Positions 24,488 to 38,300 of a stretch of 64,000 nucleotides of DNA are shown here, piece after piece. The stretch is from NCBI RefSeq assembly GCF_964204645.1, contig NC_134028.1:6606001-6670000 (forward strand). Reading direction: 5' to 3'. A program made the translations under genes and the position numbers. This DNA is from Tubulanus polymorphus (taxonomy: Eukaryota; Nemertea; Palaeonemertea; Tubulaniformes; Tubulanidae). The notes below the pieces were generated by a model, which was not told where the DNA came from, did no database searches, and saw nothing but the letters and a program-made list of their open reading frames with translations. Each line of letters opens with the position of its first letter. Position 1 is the first letter of the stretch.

Positions 24488-27400
24488 GAGACTAATAGTA
24501 ACGATGCTGGGGTCCTGCTTAACTGCCTTCTACCCGTTTAAAAACTTCCCATATTGGCGTAGCGAATAACGGCTAACGCAAGCTTACTAAAGCCGCCGAC
24601 TCCACCGTAGGAATGCCAACTGGTTCTGTTAGCGTGGCGGGGTTCTCGCGAATTCGGCGGCGCGTAATTAACGGCACAGGCCTGAATATCATTCGAACAC
24701 TGCCTTTGACGTGGTATTAAGTGCGGTCTGAACAGTTCAGTCGAGAGTTCATGATCTAATTAATGGCCCCCGGTATTTACGGTTGATTGGTGACGCGCCT
24801 TTCCAGACTATCGTCTCGGTCGACGAGATCCCGGCTAATTCTTCAATCTAATAGATGTGATGTTGTTAATACAGTATGATGGGTCTATTGATATTCCGGC
24901 TGCAGTAAGAGACCAACGGCCTGTTTGTTATATGTGTTGTATATGCAGGAATTCCCATGTATTCACTGTGTGTGTATATACACGTAAACCCATTATGGTT
25001 TTATATCGGCACCAGTCAGCGATGTGATAACTAATTTATAGTCGACTGCTGTATATTCCTTCGACGATTCTCTTCGATTGTGCTCAGATGGAATGTTAAT
25101 GCCGTTTATGCGATGATGGTCACATAGTGGCCGTCAAGTGTCTGGGTCCTTAATAAAATTCCGCGGTGGCTAGGTCCATAGCGCACACATCGACAGCAAC
25201 TGAGATGTGTTATCTAGCAAATATTCTCAAAGGCATCTCGAGTCACGAGTCACATGACAAATTGCTTATACTCAGTTGCAACCATGTGTTTTTGATTATA
25301 GAGCGCCCACATCACTGATATGACAGTAACTGAGTACAACTAGTTGCTCAAAAGTAGAACATGGGCAACTGGCTGGAACTGGAGATAGATGGACGCTAAC
25401 CAGTTGACGCTAACCATTCGTAAGCTAGCTCACATCAGCACGTTCGAGCAACTCATTGTATGCAGCCAGTTGCTCTCATGCGCCGAAAACTGCCCGGCAA
25501 CTATTGTCTCCAATCGCAGTGTCGGTGTATGCTAGGCTTAAGATCCGACCTGATCTTCGGGTCATAGGGAATCGGGAACCAGACGCTAATTTTTCAGTCA
25601 GGGAATATTTGCGACGTGAGCGTAGGGCCTAGTTAAGATCGTTAAAACTGATGGCGACCAGTCGTAAGCTGCAATCGGACATGTTCTATTTCTTACGACG
25701 ATCGGATGAAATCAGCCGACGAAATCGCCCAGAAGATTTAAGGCCTTAAGATCCGAAAGGTAGATTACCTGACTTTTTCAAGTCTTAGATTTACAAAGTA
25801 TAAATGTGAACCTCGGCGTTACTGGATAAACTGAACTCTTTGAATTCGTAATTTTCATCTCAACGTGTCTTTGATGAACGTAATGAACCCGCTCGTTCCG
25901 AGGACGGGCATCCCGTATTTGTCTTTAAGAAGAAACCCACAAAATTCTTCGTGTCTCTTTCTGTTCGTCGACTTACGCCTTTGATTTCCATCCACTCGCG
26001 CCGTAATCATCCGAGTCTCGTCTCTTCGGATGACATTTTCTAAGTCTTCTCGTCTTCTATCCGTATCACACGCATGTAAAGTATTTACTGCGGTCCTTAC
26101 GAACCCGTCAACAAGTGCGTCGTCGTCGTATGCTGGTTCTCGGGGAGCGTTCCCCGAGTGGACGTACGGCACCAGTTTCGGAAGCGTATTCGCAATTCCG
26201 GTTTCGAATTTGATGTTTTTACGCTATACGGACTTCAGGCGTATAATCATCTTATACTCGATAAAACGTAGCTGTCATATTTTCTGGTTGTTGTTTTTTC
26301 TCTCCTCAATATTATCGATCGGTCAAATACAGGTGATTATGGATTCGTACAATTGAATAGGCTTATGATGTTGAGTTTATGGGAATCTGGATTCTGTCGA
26401 AACCATTAGTCGATCGGTAATTCGATTATTCCATATAGGTTTATCGAATTTAGCCGGCATGTGATGTAAGGGTAAGACTTGGTAAGACTTAGCGACAGTA
26501 TCTATCCGGCTGTAGCGTTAAACATACCTGTGGTCAGCTTATCGCGCGGTTTCAATTTTATCATTTTGGAATACCACGATGTTTTGTTGTTAAATTGTCT
26601 GTAATACGGGATAACGCTACTATTCTCTCGACATTCGACATGGATTTAGATGTAGGTAATATTTCTAACTATTTGTGGTTCTTCTAGTGAATTTTCTTCA
26701 CACCAATTTGTCTGAAAATATACAGTGAAATATACTTATCATTCCAACCCAAAATACATAATATACTTTATGTATTTTTGTTCCAACTGATGATGGCTAT
26801 TAGTCAACAGCCGAAAAGTTGTGGTTTCATTTTGATAAATTCTATTGTATGAATTTGAATTTTGGGACTTCTTCATTTATATACTTATCATAATCTTAGC
26901 CTGTTGTGGTCTGTAGGCCCTATGGGAAATGTGTTCGTATCTTAGCTTTGATCCCCGCCTTATGAAATCCCGAATCTTGTTTCTGATAACCACTCTGAAA
27001 CAAGTGCCCCCAAGAGAACTGTCCCGATTTTTCAATGCCTTGTCAAGATTGTATTTCATAATCTAAGGAAAGTTCTCCTAATCTAAGGAAAATTTACAAT
27101 TAGTTATAAGCTGCAATAGTTCGTTTTAGCAGATCCAGGTTAGCGACAGCAACTAAACCAAAATGTTCAGAAACTGAACCCAGAATAAATCAAAATCTTC
27201 CCAAATTCATTGGAATTAGTTGATAGTGTGGTTTTACTTTGATAAAGATTATGAGAAAAAATGGGGTGGGGGGAATTGTCCTGACAACGAAAATAGGTTT
27301 CTTCATTTCATATCAATTTTTCTCTAGAAATAGATACTTACGCTGCGCGAATTTACAGGAGTTTGATTAGTTGTTGTTACAACTACCGCTGAAAGCTTCT

Positions 27401-30400
27401 TATTATCGGCGGCTTCCATTTCTACGTCGTAATTATTGCGACGATCTGCTTTCCCTCTCTCACACTGTCACCGGCGAGCTCTTATTACCGAATACAGGTC
27501 TCATAATCAGGTGACTTAAAATGACGGCTTTTAAGAAGATTTTCGTCGCGCCGGATCAGCAAAATTAATGAATACAGACTCGCAAATACAGAAACGGTGG
27601 CGGTTTCGTTGTAGATTTATTTACGATCTGACGTCGTAGTAGTCGGCGAGATTTTAAAACCACTTCGACCGACGTAGTTGAAATGCTAATGTTATTCGTA
27701 CTGAGGTGTTTTATCGCCCGTCGTACCGGAATTACCCGCGTAAAATACTAACGAATTGATTTATATAAGCCTACGCACGCACTGTTTGGTCTGACAAACA
27801 ACTGGGTGTATAAGAAACGTTATCCAGCTTGACACGATCCCAATGATTCCTTGATCTTAAAAACTCCTTCAAAATGGTATTAATGCTTTAAAGGTGCTTG
27901 ATACTCCTTTGATTTGAACAAAATGCCAAAAACTATGAAAATTTTTTGTCTGGTTATAGTTGTACAGTAGACTATGCCTAAATTGATACTTAGGCACCTG
28001 CGGTAATTTTTTTTACCCAATTAGGCGGTTACCAAGTTAGTAACTGAATCCTTGTTAACTCCTTATATCCAGGAATGACTGATCCATAGGGACCTTACCC
28101 TGCTTGAGGATACAAGCCATTTTTTACTTTGATCTCACATAAACGAGGCCTATTTTCATGTTGATATTCCTAATTTTAGGTTATTCATATATTAGCTTGC
28201 TCGGCTACAATATTTTAGCCCAGTTTGGAACCGCCTAACTGGTTCGAATGAACCGGGTTGGCAAACTTGCCTCTCTGAATCACGGTTAGCAAGTAATTAA
28301 ATCTTATCCACTAGCGAGGAGATTTACAGCGTTCGAAACCCTAAAAGCACCACGGATATTTGAGTTATTAGACTACATTTTCCAGGTATTGCCGAATCGA
28401 TACAATACTAGTTTCATTAGTCGATACGGTGTACCACCGAACTGAGTTTGTTTGTATCTAAATTTAGACGTTTGTTTAGTGTATTTTATATATAAACCTA
28501 TATTGACGTGCCTACACCCAGGCATACGCTTTGATTGTCTACGAGTGAAAATCAAATCTCCGTTTAGGTATATTCGGTGAATAAATTTGTCTTAATTTAG
28601 TTGATCCCTCTTAGATGTGGATTCGCTTGCGTCGGTGATTTTAGTGGAAAGCTGTAGTTACTTCCGTTTGTATAGGCCTAGTAATTGTTACGTTTAACGA
28701 TGAATTTGAGGAATTGAAATCAAGATTGTCGAGGTCATCCAGTAACTGCTATGGCAAAAAAATGTCCCTAGTTTAGCATGTTTTGCCAAATATCTGACTG
28801 TTTGAAAATTATCGAAACAACTCGAAGTACATCCAAGTGTGCGCAGGGGAACTCCAGTGCGCTTTGCTACACTGCTTTCCTTGCCGATGCATATGCATTA
28901 TTACTCAACCAGAAACTGGCACCTTAAAAATAGCACGTATATCGCTCGATGTTCTCGACAAACAATGATATGATATCGAGGATCGATGAAGTTATTTTCG
29001 ATTTGATAATAACCAATTTGAATGCGCTTGTCCGGAGGATGTAACGATGCATGAAACGAGAGTGTTTTTAAGACTTTAAGAACATGGACACATTACGTCC
29101 ATATTTGAATTCATCGACACACATCGACCTAGCTCCGGCTACGTTCAGTCCGTTCCGAAGTCAGATGGCGACTTAGAAAAAAATTGTCGGCAATAAAAAA
29201 ATTGTTCCATGTTTGATGGTAAATTGTGTTATCACTGTGTTGTAGTCGGCATTTGAATTCGTCGCGCTTACCATACATTAATATGTATGCGATAAGTCGA
29301 CCTTGGCACGCAGCGGAGCCGGCTCTGATTTCCTACGGGATTCCGGTTTTGAAATGTATTTCTCGCCGGCGGCAGCGACGACGGCGACATTTTTCACGAG
29401 TTCGTTGAATTTTTGAATGCAATTATCAGACGTTGAGATATTGCGTGACTATGACAGGAATGCTAATTATTGCGGCGTCTGTCCTACTGGGGGAATCAAC
29501 TCTCCTGCTAAGTTTTTGTTTGCTTCTTTACAAAATGTTCCATATATGGAAAAACCGTGGAAGACATTTTTCAACCCTCGGCTATTCGACCTAAATGTAG
29601 ATCAGCGATTGGGTATCTAGTAATCAATGGGCATTAGTTCTAGAGTTCCTCTGTAGATGGCAGTACAGTCAGTCTGTTATGTATTTTTCTCCACGCACCA
29701 AGCAAATGGTTGGAGAGTAATTAAATGATCTTATCATAGGCCTATCTTGTATTATCATATCTCATTTTTCTGGGTGGCATCTTGTCCTGGAAAACTCAGG
29801 GAGTCAGAAAAATTGAGAAAAAATCAAGCAAAACTCTGGAAATTTGGTAAATTTTGTAAACAAAAAAAAAAACCCCTGTGAACAATGGAGAATTTGTATA
29901 TTAACCGCACGTTGTTTATAAATAGGTGAAAGTTTCATCTAGGGTAACGTAGTGACTACTAACTAGCATCGATGTCCTATTGCACACTATCGCCACCTGT
30001 TGGATCTTCAATTGATTGCGATATATTGAAACGAAATGTTCTCGGCTGAAACTTTTTATTCGGAAAAAAAGACGTTCACGTACATTCGTGGGCGGCTTGC
30101 ATCGGCAATGCCACGTGTCGATCTGATTGGTTTTGCTCTTTATCATCCGTTGTCCGTAGACGAGTTTCATTTCCTGTCATATTCACTAGACCAGTAAACA
30201 AATCTCCAGTCTCCGAATGACTTCAGCTTCGTTGCCGTTCTCATTATAGCGGCTGCCGAACAACAAATCATTCCAGTTGGCGATTGTCATGGCAATTCAG
30301 TTACGTTCAATGCATGCGTCTCGTTTTCTTCGAAAATAAATTCACTCAGAAGATGGTAGGTAGGTTAGTTAGTGTATTCATGCTCGGGTAATGTGAAGCT

Positions 30401-30510
30401 CAAGATAAATGAACAATCGGGTTTCATCATTTAAACCTGAATGTGCTTGAATGTAAGCTGGAAATGGTTGGATTTTATGTATGTTTTAGGTTTTATAACA
30501 AGCCTATGTT
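24488..30510. other. Non-coding stretch with no recognised gene
   Basis: About 6 kb of intronic or intergenic sequence. The only long ORF is the one at 25855-26223 (minus). No splice-framed exon, RNA gene or intact transposon is evident to me. Confidence 0.5.
25855..26223 (-). CDS. Hypothetical ORF, about 122 codons, function unknown
   Basis: Open from just after a TAG at its 5' end to a stop at 25855. There is no ATG near the 5' end in this frame, so if real it is a terminal exon. The product is charged (DDDALVDGFV, DTDRRREDLENVIRRDE, NQRRKSTNRKR) and looks less random than other short ORFs. CpG content is high for the surroundings. No domain recognised, and no upstream exon found. Could be a decayed transposon fragment. 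Confidence 0.25.
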   Translation of the reverse strand, partial: RKNIKFETGIANTLPKLVPYVHSGNAPREPAYDDDALVDGFVRTAVNTLHACDTDRRREDLENVIRRDETRMITARVDGNQRRKSTNRKRHEEFCGFLLKDKYGMPVLGTSGFITFIKDTLR

Positions 30511-30740
30511 AGGAGCGGTGTGGCCGAGTGGTTCGAGCGTTTGACAGTCTGGGAAGCAAGGTCGTGTGGACTCAAACCCGGTTCATAGTGTCCCCGGGCA
30601 AGACAGTTATCCTCATTGCCTCTCCCCACCCTGAAGTAAATGGGTACCTGGCCTGATAGAAGAGTCCTGAGCGCCTAGTAATTGCGCGGATGTGACTTCT
30701 CTCTTGACAGTGAGAAATGGCTGATACATGGTTAGGGCTA
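30511..30740 (+). mobile_element. tRNA-derived SINE with MESO-like central domain
   Basis: Starts with a tRNA-Leu/Ser-like head (GTGTGGCCGAGTGGTTCGAG matches box A; a degenerate box B follows). The body contains GGGCAAGACAGTTATCCTCA, CTCCCCACCC and AAATGGGTACCTGGC, a central block that I recall as widespread in mollusc and other protostome SINEs. The 3' end is uncertain. Confidence 0.72.
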
Positions 30741-31465
30741 AACGTATGGGCTGTAGGTGATGATACAAACTAGTAACAGGAGTGTAAAGGCAGGCTGGCC
30801 AGGTATACCTAGTAATCAGGGAAAATTCAGGAAATTTCCTCCTCTTCGCTAGTCCAGGGAATCGGGGAATTTTGTAAAGCTAAAAATCAAGAGAAAAGTC
30901 AGAGAAATTTGTCGAGATTGCTAGATTGCGCATAAAATCTAACACTTTCCATGTCTTGGCATTTGTGGATTCTTGTGTTTTATTCAACTAACTACGGAAC
31001 TGGCTACATGTCTATAGGATCTATCTGTCAAACTTAACAGAAAATCTTAACCTCAAGTAGGGTTTCGTTTGAAATTTTGAAAAATCATGCGCAATGTGTA
31101 TATCTTAGCTGACTAAATACCTGCTTCCTGTGACGAACATTCAGTTTGATATAGAAGAGGCTTGTAATAGACATCAGGCCTTTTGGCTGGTCGGATCTTC
31201 TTTTACTTTACCTGCTTTATAGATGGATTATGAAACGTGTATCTGTATGAGGAGGTATCTATAATACAAGAGCGCGTATGATACTATCTAATTATGAGGC
31301 GACTCTCTGACTCTGTATCTATCTTTGTAGGGATGATGATGATGATAAGATATGCGAGTTGATGAGGCATTTATCCGTCTTGCCGTTTTCAGTTAATTAC
31401 CCGTTGTGTCCGATCAATCATTTTCAGCGAAAAGCTCGCTCTGTCTTTCTTCCGCGGTAAATAGC

Positions 31466-31615
31466 CATTACGTTGCCACCCGATACACATCCCCTTCGTC
31501 GATACTTTATCAAAGAAGGGTAAACCTTCATTTGATAGTCTATCGCCTCGTGTTATAGTATACTATATTATGGTAACCCTTCTTAGATACTCATTGCCAG
31601 AAGGGCGCGCGCGTT
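31466..31615 (-). mobile_element. MITE family B, copy 1
   Basis: Internal terminal repeats AAGAAGGGTAA / TTACCCTTCTT. The whole block, including flanks on both sides (CACCCGATACACATCC and CTCATCGCCAGAAGGGCG-like), recurs in inverse orientation at 56735-56885. Confidence 0.65.
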
Positions 31616-31805
31616 GGTCGCAAATTTATATTTTGGTACTTAGTTCGGCATGACTGTCGGTTGTTATCGACAGATCCATCTTCTCAAGGACGAAGCCTAT
31701 TTGGGCCATACAAAACTCCTCCGGCTGGCATAACAATCGCGTTTTACAAGGATTTTAGGCCTGAATTCGATCAAGACGACAATCTGCATCCAATCCCCGT
31801 GTACA

Positions 31806-32790
31806 CTGGTAAGTAAGGTGGCCTAATGTCTATTTCATTTTCAATTTCAACCTGACTTGTGACATTTCGTGAGAAGCATACCGGGTGGCCTACTCAGTCA
31901 GTTATGGTGGTACACGTATACCTGTCCTGATAAAAGTCTCACTACGACCGGAAAGCAATGGCAGCTGACCTAAAACATCGTGTTTTAATCAATTTTAAAC
32001 TGCTTTAAAGGACATCCAAAAAGTCTGCATTGAAAGAGGTTCATGAGAGAAAAGAGACTCCATGATTATGATTTAAATATTTATCAATATCTGAATATGT
32101 TTCCATGCCTACCAACTCAACTGAAGTTTGGTGTGTAGGCATGGAAACCTATTGTTAAACTTTCAAATTATGGAGTCAAATTTCTTTATTTAAGCCCGGC
32201 ACACACCTTTGCGATTGATCGTATGATCGCTTCATCGCATGGTTTTATCGCATCATTGTAAAGGTATGCGGTGGCATCCGGAGCCGATTACATCGCAACA
32301 AATCAAACATGTTTCTTATTTTCGTATGCGATTTTTCCGTGAGATAAGAAAGGTCTGCGGGCTACGCTGCCGATGTTCCGGATAAAAATTTTTAGTAACC
32401 AATCAGAATTAAGGATAAAGCAGTCATATGATGTTCAAAATCAGCGGCTCAGTCACGTGATTGAATCCAACTCGAGGCCCTCTTAAAAATAGCAAAGGTA
32501 TGCGGCGATGATACGATTTTCATCGTGTCATCGCTACATCGCATGCGATGATACGATGTCGCGATGATCGCAAAGGTGTGCACCCGGCTTTAGGCGGCCT
32601 AATCCCCTTTCAATGCAGACGTTTTGGATATCTTTTAATACAGTTTCAAATGGATTAAAAAATGATGTTTTAGATCCACTGCCAGTGCTTTCTGGTCTAA
32701 TAAGACCAGGTATGTACTACCAAAAATGAGCGAGCTAGGCCACCTGATGTGCTCTCAAGTCAAGTTGAAATAGACGTAGTAGTTCGGGTT
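31806..32790. mobile_element. Foldback DNA transposon with long arms, interrupted by a second foldback
   Basis: Left arm from AGGTGGCCTAATGTCTATTT and right arm ending in AATAGACG...AGGTGGCCTA (inverse) can be aligned for about 200 bp, including the block around AAAACATCGTGTTTTAATC. A second foldback sits inside it at 32192-32590. No ORF. Confidence 0.72.
32192..32590. mobile_element. Nested MITE, Harbinger-like
   Basis: Terminal inverted repeats AGCCCGGCACACACCTTTGC and its inverse at the right end, flanked by TTA on both sides, a target duplication typical of PIF/Harbinger elements. Many ATCG/CGAT steps inside. It is inserted in an older foldback. Confidence 0.7.
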
Positions 32791-33037
32791 TTCCACGCCT
32801 CATGCTTGACATTATTAGCAGGCCTACTTCGGGGATCATTCATTTATTACGTACAGTACGCATAGTATTTGAATTTTTCAACCCCCCTCCCCTCAGTATG
32901 CAAAATCGGCCATTTTTGCATCTACATTAAGCATTACAGTACGCTATTGCACTTATCCCTTCCCCCCTCCTGGCTCTAGCGTGTAATAAATGAATGACCC
33001 CTGTTAGTGTTAGCTTCACGCCTGTTTCTCTGTTGTA

Positions 33038-33175
33038 TGGAAGCCCTGAGACGACATCTTGGGTTCACGAGTTCCCCAGTTCATAACTTCCCAAGTTAAT
33101 GAGATTTCGAGTTTATTTGGCCATGCACGACATTATGAAATTACGCGACATAAAGATTCGTCTCAGGGCTTCCGT
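33038..33175. mobile_element. Small foldback element
   Basis: ATGGAAGCCCTGAGACGACA at the left is matched by its inverse (GTCTCAGGGCTTCCGT) at the right, about 138 bp end to end. Confidence 0.6.
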
Positions 33176-33448
33176 ACTATGTTGGGATATCTCGCTTACT
33201 TTTTGGGGAACGTACCTCATTTAGGTCTTAACAGATTCCCAAAAATCGTGGACAACAACCGAAATCCAATATTATTCCAGTTCTGCACCAATTAGATGGA
33301 TTGGCAAAAAGACTCCTTTAGTCCAGTTGAATAGGAGAGAAAATCCTCCATTTTGTGAGATTTCTTGAATTTGAACATTGTCACCATGACTGACGAACAT
33401 ATTTTCCACATAGGGTGAATTTTAATGACTTAAAAATGAAACTTTTTT

Positions 33449-34720
33449 AGCCCACTTGGGACTTTAGTCCCAGCGGGCTATTGCGTTCACTTTTCGTCCG
33501 TCCATCTGTTCGTCTGTCCGTAGACGGAATCCAGTTATTTTGGGAAGTTTTGAAGACGCTTCAAGGTAATGGCTTGATATTTGGTTTATACATGCATCTA
33601 CCCTAGACACATCTTCAGCCCAAAAACTGGCCCTATCAGAATCAACATGGCCGACTGGCAGCCATTGTTGTTTGCCAAAATCAGCACTTTTTACACATTT
33701 TCGAAGTTTACGAGGGAAATTTTGAAGACGATATGATCAATTACCTTGATCTTTCGAATATATTTGAATCTACCAAGGGCCCATCAGCATAAGAAAAATT
33801 GGGTCCATCTGACTCAAGATGGCCGTCCTATGACCTTTTTAGTGCCCAAAAATGTCAATTTTGGCCAGAATTCTAGGTCCTGTAGCTTCCTACTGGTTTG
33901 CCATTTCTCATTGCAATTTGTGATGGGTATTCTTTGTAAAGGGATGTTTTATACCCGAGATAGGTATTTTTGATCCGCCAATTATGACGCAATTGGCAGC
34001 CATCTTGGTGTCATTAGTACTCATTCGTAGGTGGGAAAAAGTTTTGTTCGACATTATATTGGTACCTAAGCATATTTTGTTACAACAATGAATTAGAAAG
34101 TTTTAGAGTATAATGTGTTCTATGATTGGGGTGAGTTTCAAGTTCATTGTTTTTTGTATATGGCCACCAGGGGGCGTTGAATAATACAATATCTTAGTAT
34201 TTCTATATTATATTTGTACCAATACATATTTTGTTACCGCAATCAATTGCAAAGTTGTAGCTCATGACATCATCTATGATTGTGGTGAGTTTTAAGGAAA
34301 TTAGTAATTCTACATAGTCACCAGGGGGCGTTGAATAGTAGAATAACCTGGTATTTCCTTATTATATTGGTACCTAGGCATATTTTGTTACCATGATCAA
34401 TTGCGAAGTTGTAGTTCATGACATGTTCTATGAATATGGTGAGTTACAAGGTTATTGGGTTTTGAATATGGTCACCAGGGGGCGTTGAATAGTAGATTAA
34501 CTTAGTATTTCCATATTAAATTAGTAACGTGGCATTTTTTGTTATCACAATCAATTACAAAATCGTAGCTGCTGACATGTTTTATGATTGTATTGGGTTT
34601 CAAGGTCATTGGTTTTTGTATATGGTCACCAGAGGGCGTTGAATATTGAAATTGTTAGATTGTTGAGCATTTGAAACCACTTCCCAAGTGGGCATGGTGT
34701 CCCTGGACCCCTAGTTTCGA
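33449..34720 (+). mobile_element. Element C, plus copy: short inverted ends and ~154-bp internal tandem repeats
   Basis: Starts GCCCACTTGGGACTTTAGTC and ends near CCCAAGTGGGC, giving 12-bp inverted ends. The 3' half holds four units of about 154 bp, each with a GGTCACCAGGGGGCG-type core (34163, 34318, 34471, 34625). An inverted copy lies at 46395-47570 with five units, and shorter fragments at about 50740, 53040, 53460, 53610 and 54680. No ORF. Confidence 0.8.
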
Positions 34721-34734
34721 TCACAATAAAAACT

Positions 34735-35326
34735 TCTTGGGTACTGCCACAGAGACCGTCTGCAGGCTGCTCGGATCCAAATGGGGGCATGCTCATCGAT
34801 TGCGTCCCCTAACCCCTAGTTGATATTTGATTGCATTGTAAAGATTTTGTAATACGACTAAATAGAGTAGATGTGTTAAACTTAAAAATCGTCTTTTATA
34901 CATGAGTATCACATTTGTAATTACATTTATATTCGATTTCATTTGGACAGAATCAACAAGATGAATGGACCCTTCGATATCAAGTTTCTCACATAACCTA
35001 TGTGCGATTCATACAATCAAATAACAGGCAAGTTGTAATAGCCCCCAACAAATTACCGGTACCTGAATTATGGCACTGAAGGAACTTGGGGATTTGCTCA
35101 GTATTCCATTTCGTTCAGTAATCCATTTGGGCTCTGTTCCAATCACAATATATGTATTGATTTCAGCATTTCTAATATTTTCTTTTCCAGAAAGACTGAT
35201 GTAGACTAAACTATAATTTAATTGTTAAATTCACCAAAGCAAGTGAAGTTTCCTCAACAGCTCTACTCCGATCTCAATGAATGAAAAATGTAAATGAATT
35301 GGTTTCTTGTACTATAATAAATTCTT
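34735..35326. other. Non-coding gap downstream of the homeo/chromo gene
   Basis: Contains a diverged copy of the element C end (CCCCTAACCCCTAGTTGAT near 34806) and otherwise nothing I can identify. A search here for a terminal inverted repeat of a larger element was inconclusive. Confidence 0.4.
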
Positions 35327-38300
35327 TTATTCTTTCAATTCAATTGGTTGATGTTTTTCTACAATACTTTGTATCTTTTTATCATACGAGATCACCATAT
35401 CCATAACGGATGTCAGGTTTTCAATCGGCTCCCATGTGTTGTGTTTTGAAGAGAAGTCCAACCACTTAATTTTGTAATATTGTTGACCTCCTTTCGATTG
35501 ATGACCAACAATTTTTTCCACCAAGAATATGTCTGGAATTAAAGATTGATATCAAATATACTACCACAGGCTACATATTACAATTGAAATTTTGCGCTTT
35601 AAGATGCTGTTTCTGCATAAATACATACCATCATTTGGTTTCTTTCTGGATTTATTTGCTAAAATGAAAAAAAACTCAATCATTTTTTTTTTAAACGAAA
35701 CTACAGTGAACACCTCCCTTAGTGAACTCCTCTATTTAGTGAACGCCTCCCTTAGAGAACACTTTTACCCGGGAACCAAATTTTCCCTACTCATTTTCAA
35801 TTAAACAGAACCACCATTTAGTGAACTTTACCAAATGAGTATTTATAGTGAACAGTGGTCCCATCCCAAAATAACCTTGTCCTCACTAGCGTGTTGTACC
35901 CAGGTTTCAACGTACCTGGGTTCAATGAAAACCCGCGTTCACGGTGAGTAGCGTCTACACTTAACACAATTTCGGTAGTAAGAAACAACATCTTTAGTGC
36001 AAGTTCAAGGTCAATTGTGGCGCCTGAACTCTGCATTGAACGCGGGTTCACTGTCTAGACTAGCAAAAAATGCAGAGTTTTACGTGACAGGGGGTTTCAA
36101 TGTGGAGTGTTCTTCTTCAAGAAGGGTTTCTAAAACCTGGGTTTTGCGGAAAAATATGTGCTACCTCCAATTAGTGAACACCTCTCTATAGTGAACAATT
36201 TCTTAGGAAGCGAAGTGTTCACTAGAGAGGTTATGCTGTATTCGATTGGTATTAACTGAATTGAAGGCTGCATACCTGATTTCTCCTTTTTCTTTGTGAC
36301 AACTTCGGTTTTTCTTTTTGTCATAGGTTCTGTTGAAAAAAAGAAAGGATAATTCAGCCTAGCTATTCAATAATATCTCATTTTATTTATTTTCTAAATA
36401 TAAAGAACAATACGTACCTCTGATGATCTCTGCACTATCTGAATCTACAATGAGAAACAAGATAATTTACCCCAATATTACCATAGCTTGTAAGTTTATA
36501 AGACAAAAAGACTTAGTTGTACCTTCAGTGGCTTCTGGAAACAGAAGTTCTTCAGTTGGTGACGCTGCTTCTCCGTGGCTCATAGTATCAACTAATAAGA
36601 AATAATTCTAATATTATCCATCAGTTTCATTTCCATTTCATTTCCATTAAAACATATCAATTGATTTTGAAATAACAGACCAATGCATTACTTGGAAAAA
36701 AGCATATTGTATTTGTGATATAAGGAAAAAAGAATTGATACCATGTTTCTTATTTCTGAGCTTAAAAATTGACGCAGGTGGCCATGTATCTACTCTGTAT
36801 ATTTACTTTTTTTGAAACCATTAACAAGCTAACAATAACAGACCTGGCAGTTACAGAAATAAACTGATTAGAAAATTTATTGCCGAGGACAAACAAGGTA
36901 TCAATTTTTTACCTTATAAAACACAATAATGCTGATCTGGCTGCTTTGAAATATTTCTTTAAACGTGCATACCCTACCATTATTTATTTTCCTTTTCTTG
37001 ATGCCAGTTTTGATTACTGAAAGAGAACAATTTTTTAATTGATTTTGTGCAATTATACTTCATCAAAGACTGCATAGCTTAGTGTTAAAAACGTACCTGA
37101 TTTCCCTGTTTTCTTTGTGAGGACTTCGGCTTTTCTTTTTGCCATATTAGGTTCTGTTGAAAAAAAGAAAGAATAATTCAGCCTAGCGATACAACAATAT
37201 CTTTTTTGCTTAAACGTAAGAAAAACATAAGAATACGTACCTCTGATGATCTCTGTAGCATCTGAATCTACAATGAGAAACAAGATAATTTACCCCAATA
37301 TTACCATAGCTTGTAAGTTTATAAGACAAAAAGACTTAGTTGTACCTTCAGTGGCTTCTGGAAACTGAAGTTCTTCAGTTGGTGACGCTGCTTCTTCGTG
37401 GCTCATAGTATCAACTAATAAGAAATAATTCTAATGTTATCCTTCCATATTCCATTAAGACATATACCAGTACCAGTACATTGTATTTCAATACATTAAG
37501 CCCACACAAAGAAATACCCTAGTTCTTCAAGGTCAAATGCCACCCGCATCATAAAAAAAGTAAAAATCGAAATTAATTAAATTAAAATCGAAAATTCAAA
37601 TGCGCTAACCCGCATTGGCAAACCATCAATCTGAATCGTCTTTTTTTATTATAAAAATTAAATCCTGCTCGCCCGCACCGCTGTATTTGTTATTTACTTA
37701 CTTCCCGCATCTCTTATATAAGTCTCTGGTTTCGAGCTTTTTATTTCAACTCTTTTTCAAAGGAGCTATGAAAATATAATTTGCTCACCAGCGTCACTTT
37801 CCAGAAAAAACCTGAGAAACTACGGTATTTCTTTGTGTGGCCTAATAATGACATTCAATATATCAACATCAAGATAAATGTTGATATATTATGTAATAGT
37901 GTGTCTAACTTAGTGTGTTAAATATCTATTACCGGTAAGTTGAAACAGTGTACCTTCGAAGTATATTTTATCTTCCTTTTTCAAAAGTGCTTTCAGCGAG
38001 TTTTTTGCATAAGATGATGGTCTTTTCAAAATTATTCCAGTTGGCAAATTAAATGCCCTGACTTGACCAGCATCAACCGCTTTGTAGCTGCATCTCGTCC
38101 CGGAGATACCCTTTATTGCTGAAGCTATATAATGGCGCATATGAAATGATTACGATTGTCAAATGCTGAATTTTTCGACTATTTGAATGTATAATCAAAT
38201 CAAGTAGCTAAAATATATGCTTACTGTATTTACGATTGAACATATCTGTGACTTTCGATCGCAGTACGTTGACATCTTCTAATTGATTGTCATCATCTGA

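Noticed and set aside
35327-35532. Chromodomain as the tail of a Ty3/gypsy chromovirus integrase
   Set aside because: It joins in phase to 15 upstream exons and no integrase, reverse transcriptase or LTR is nearby.
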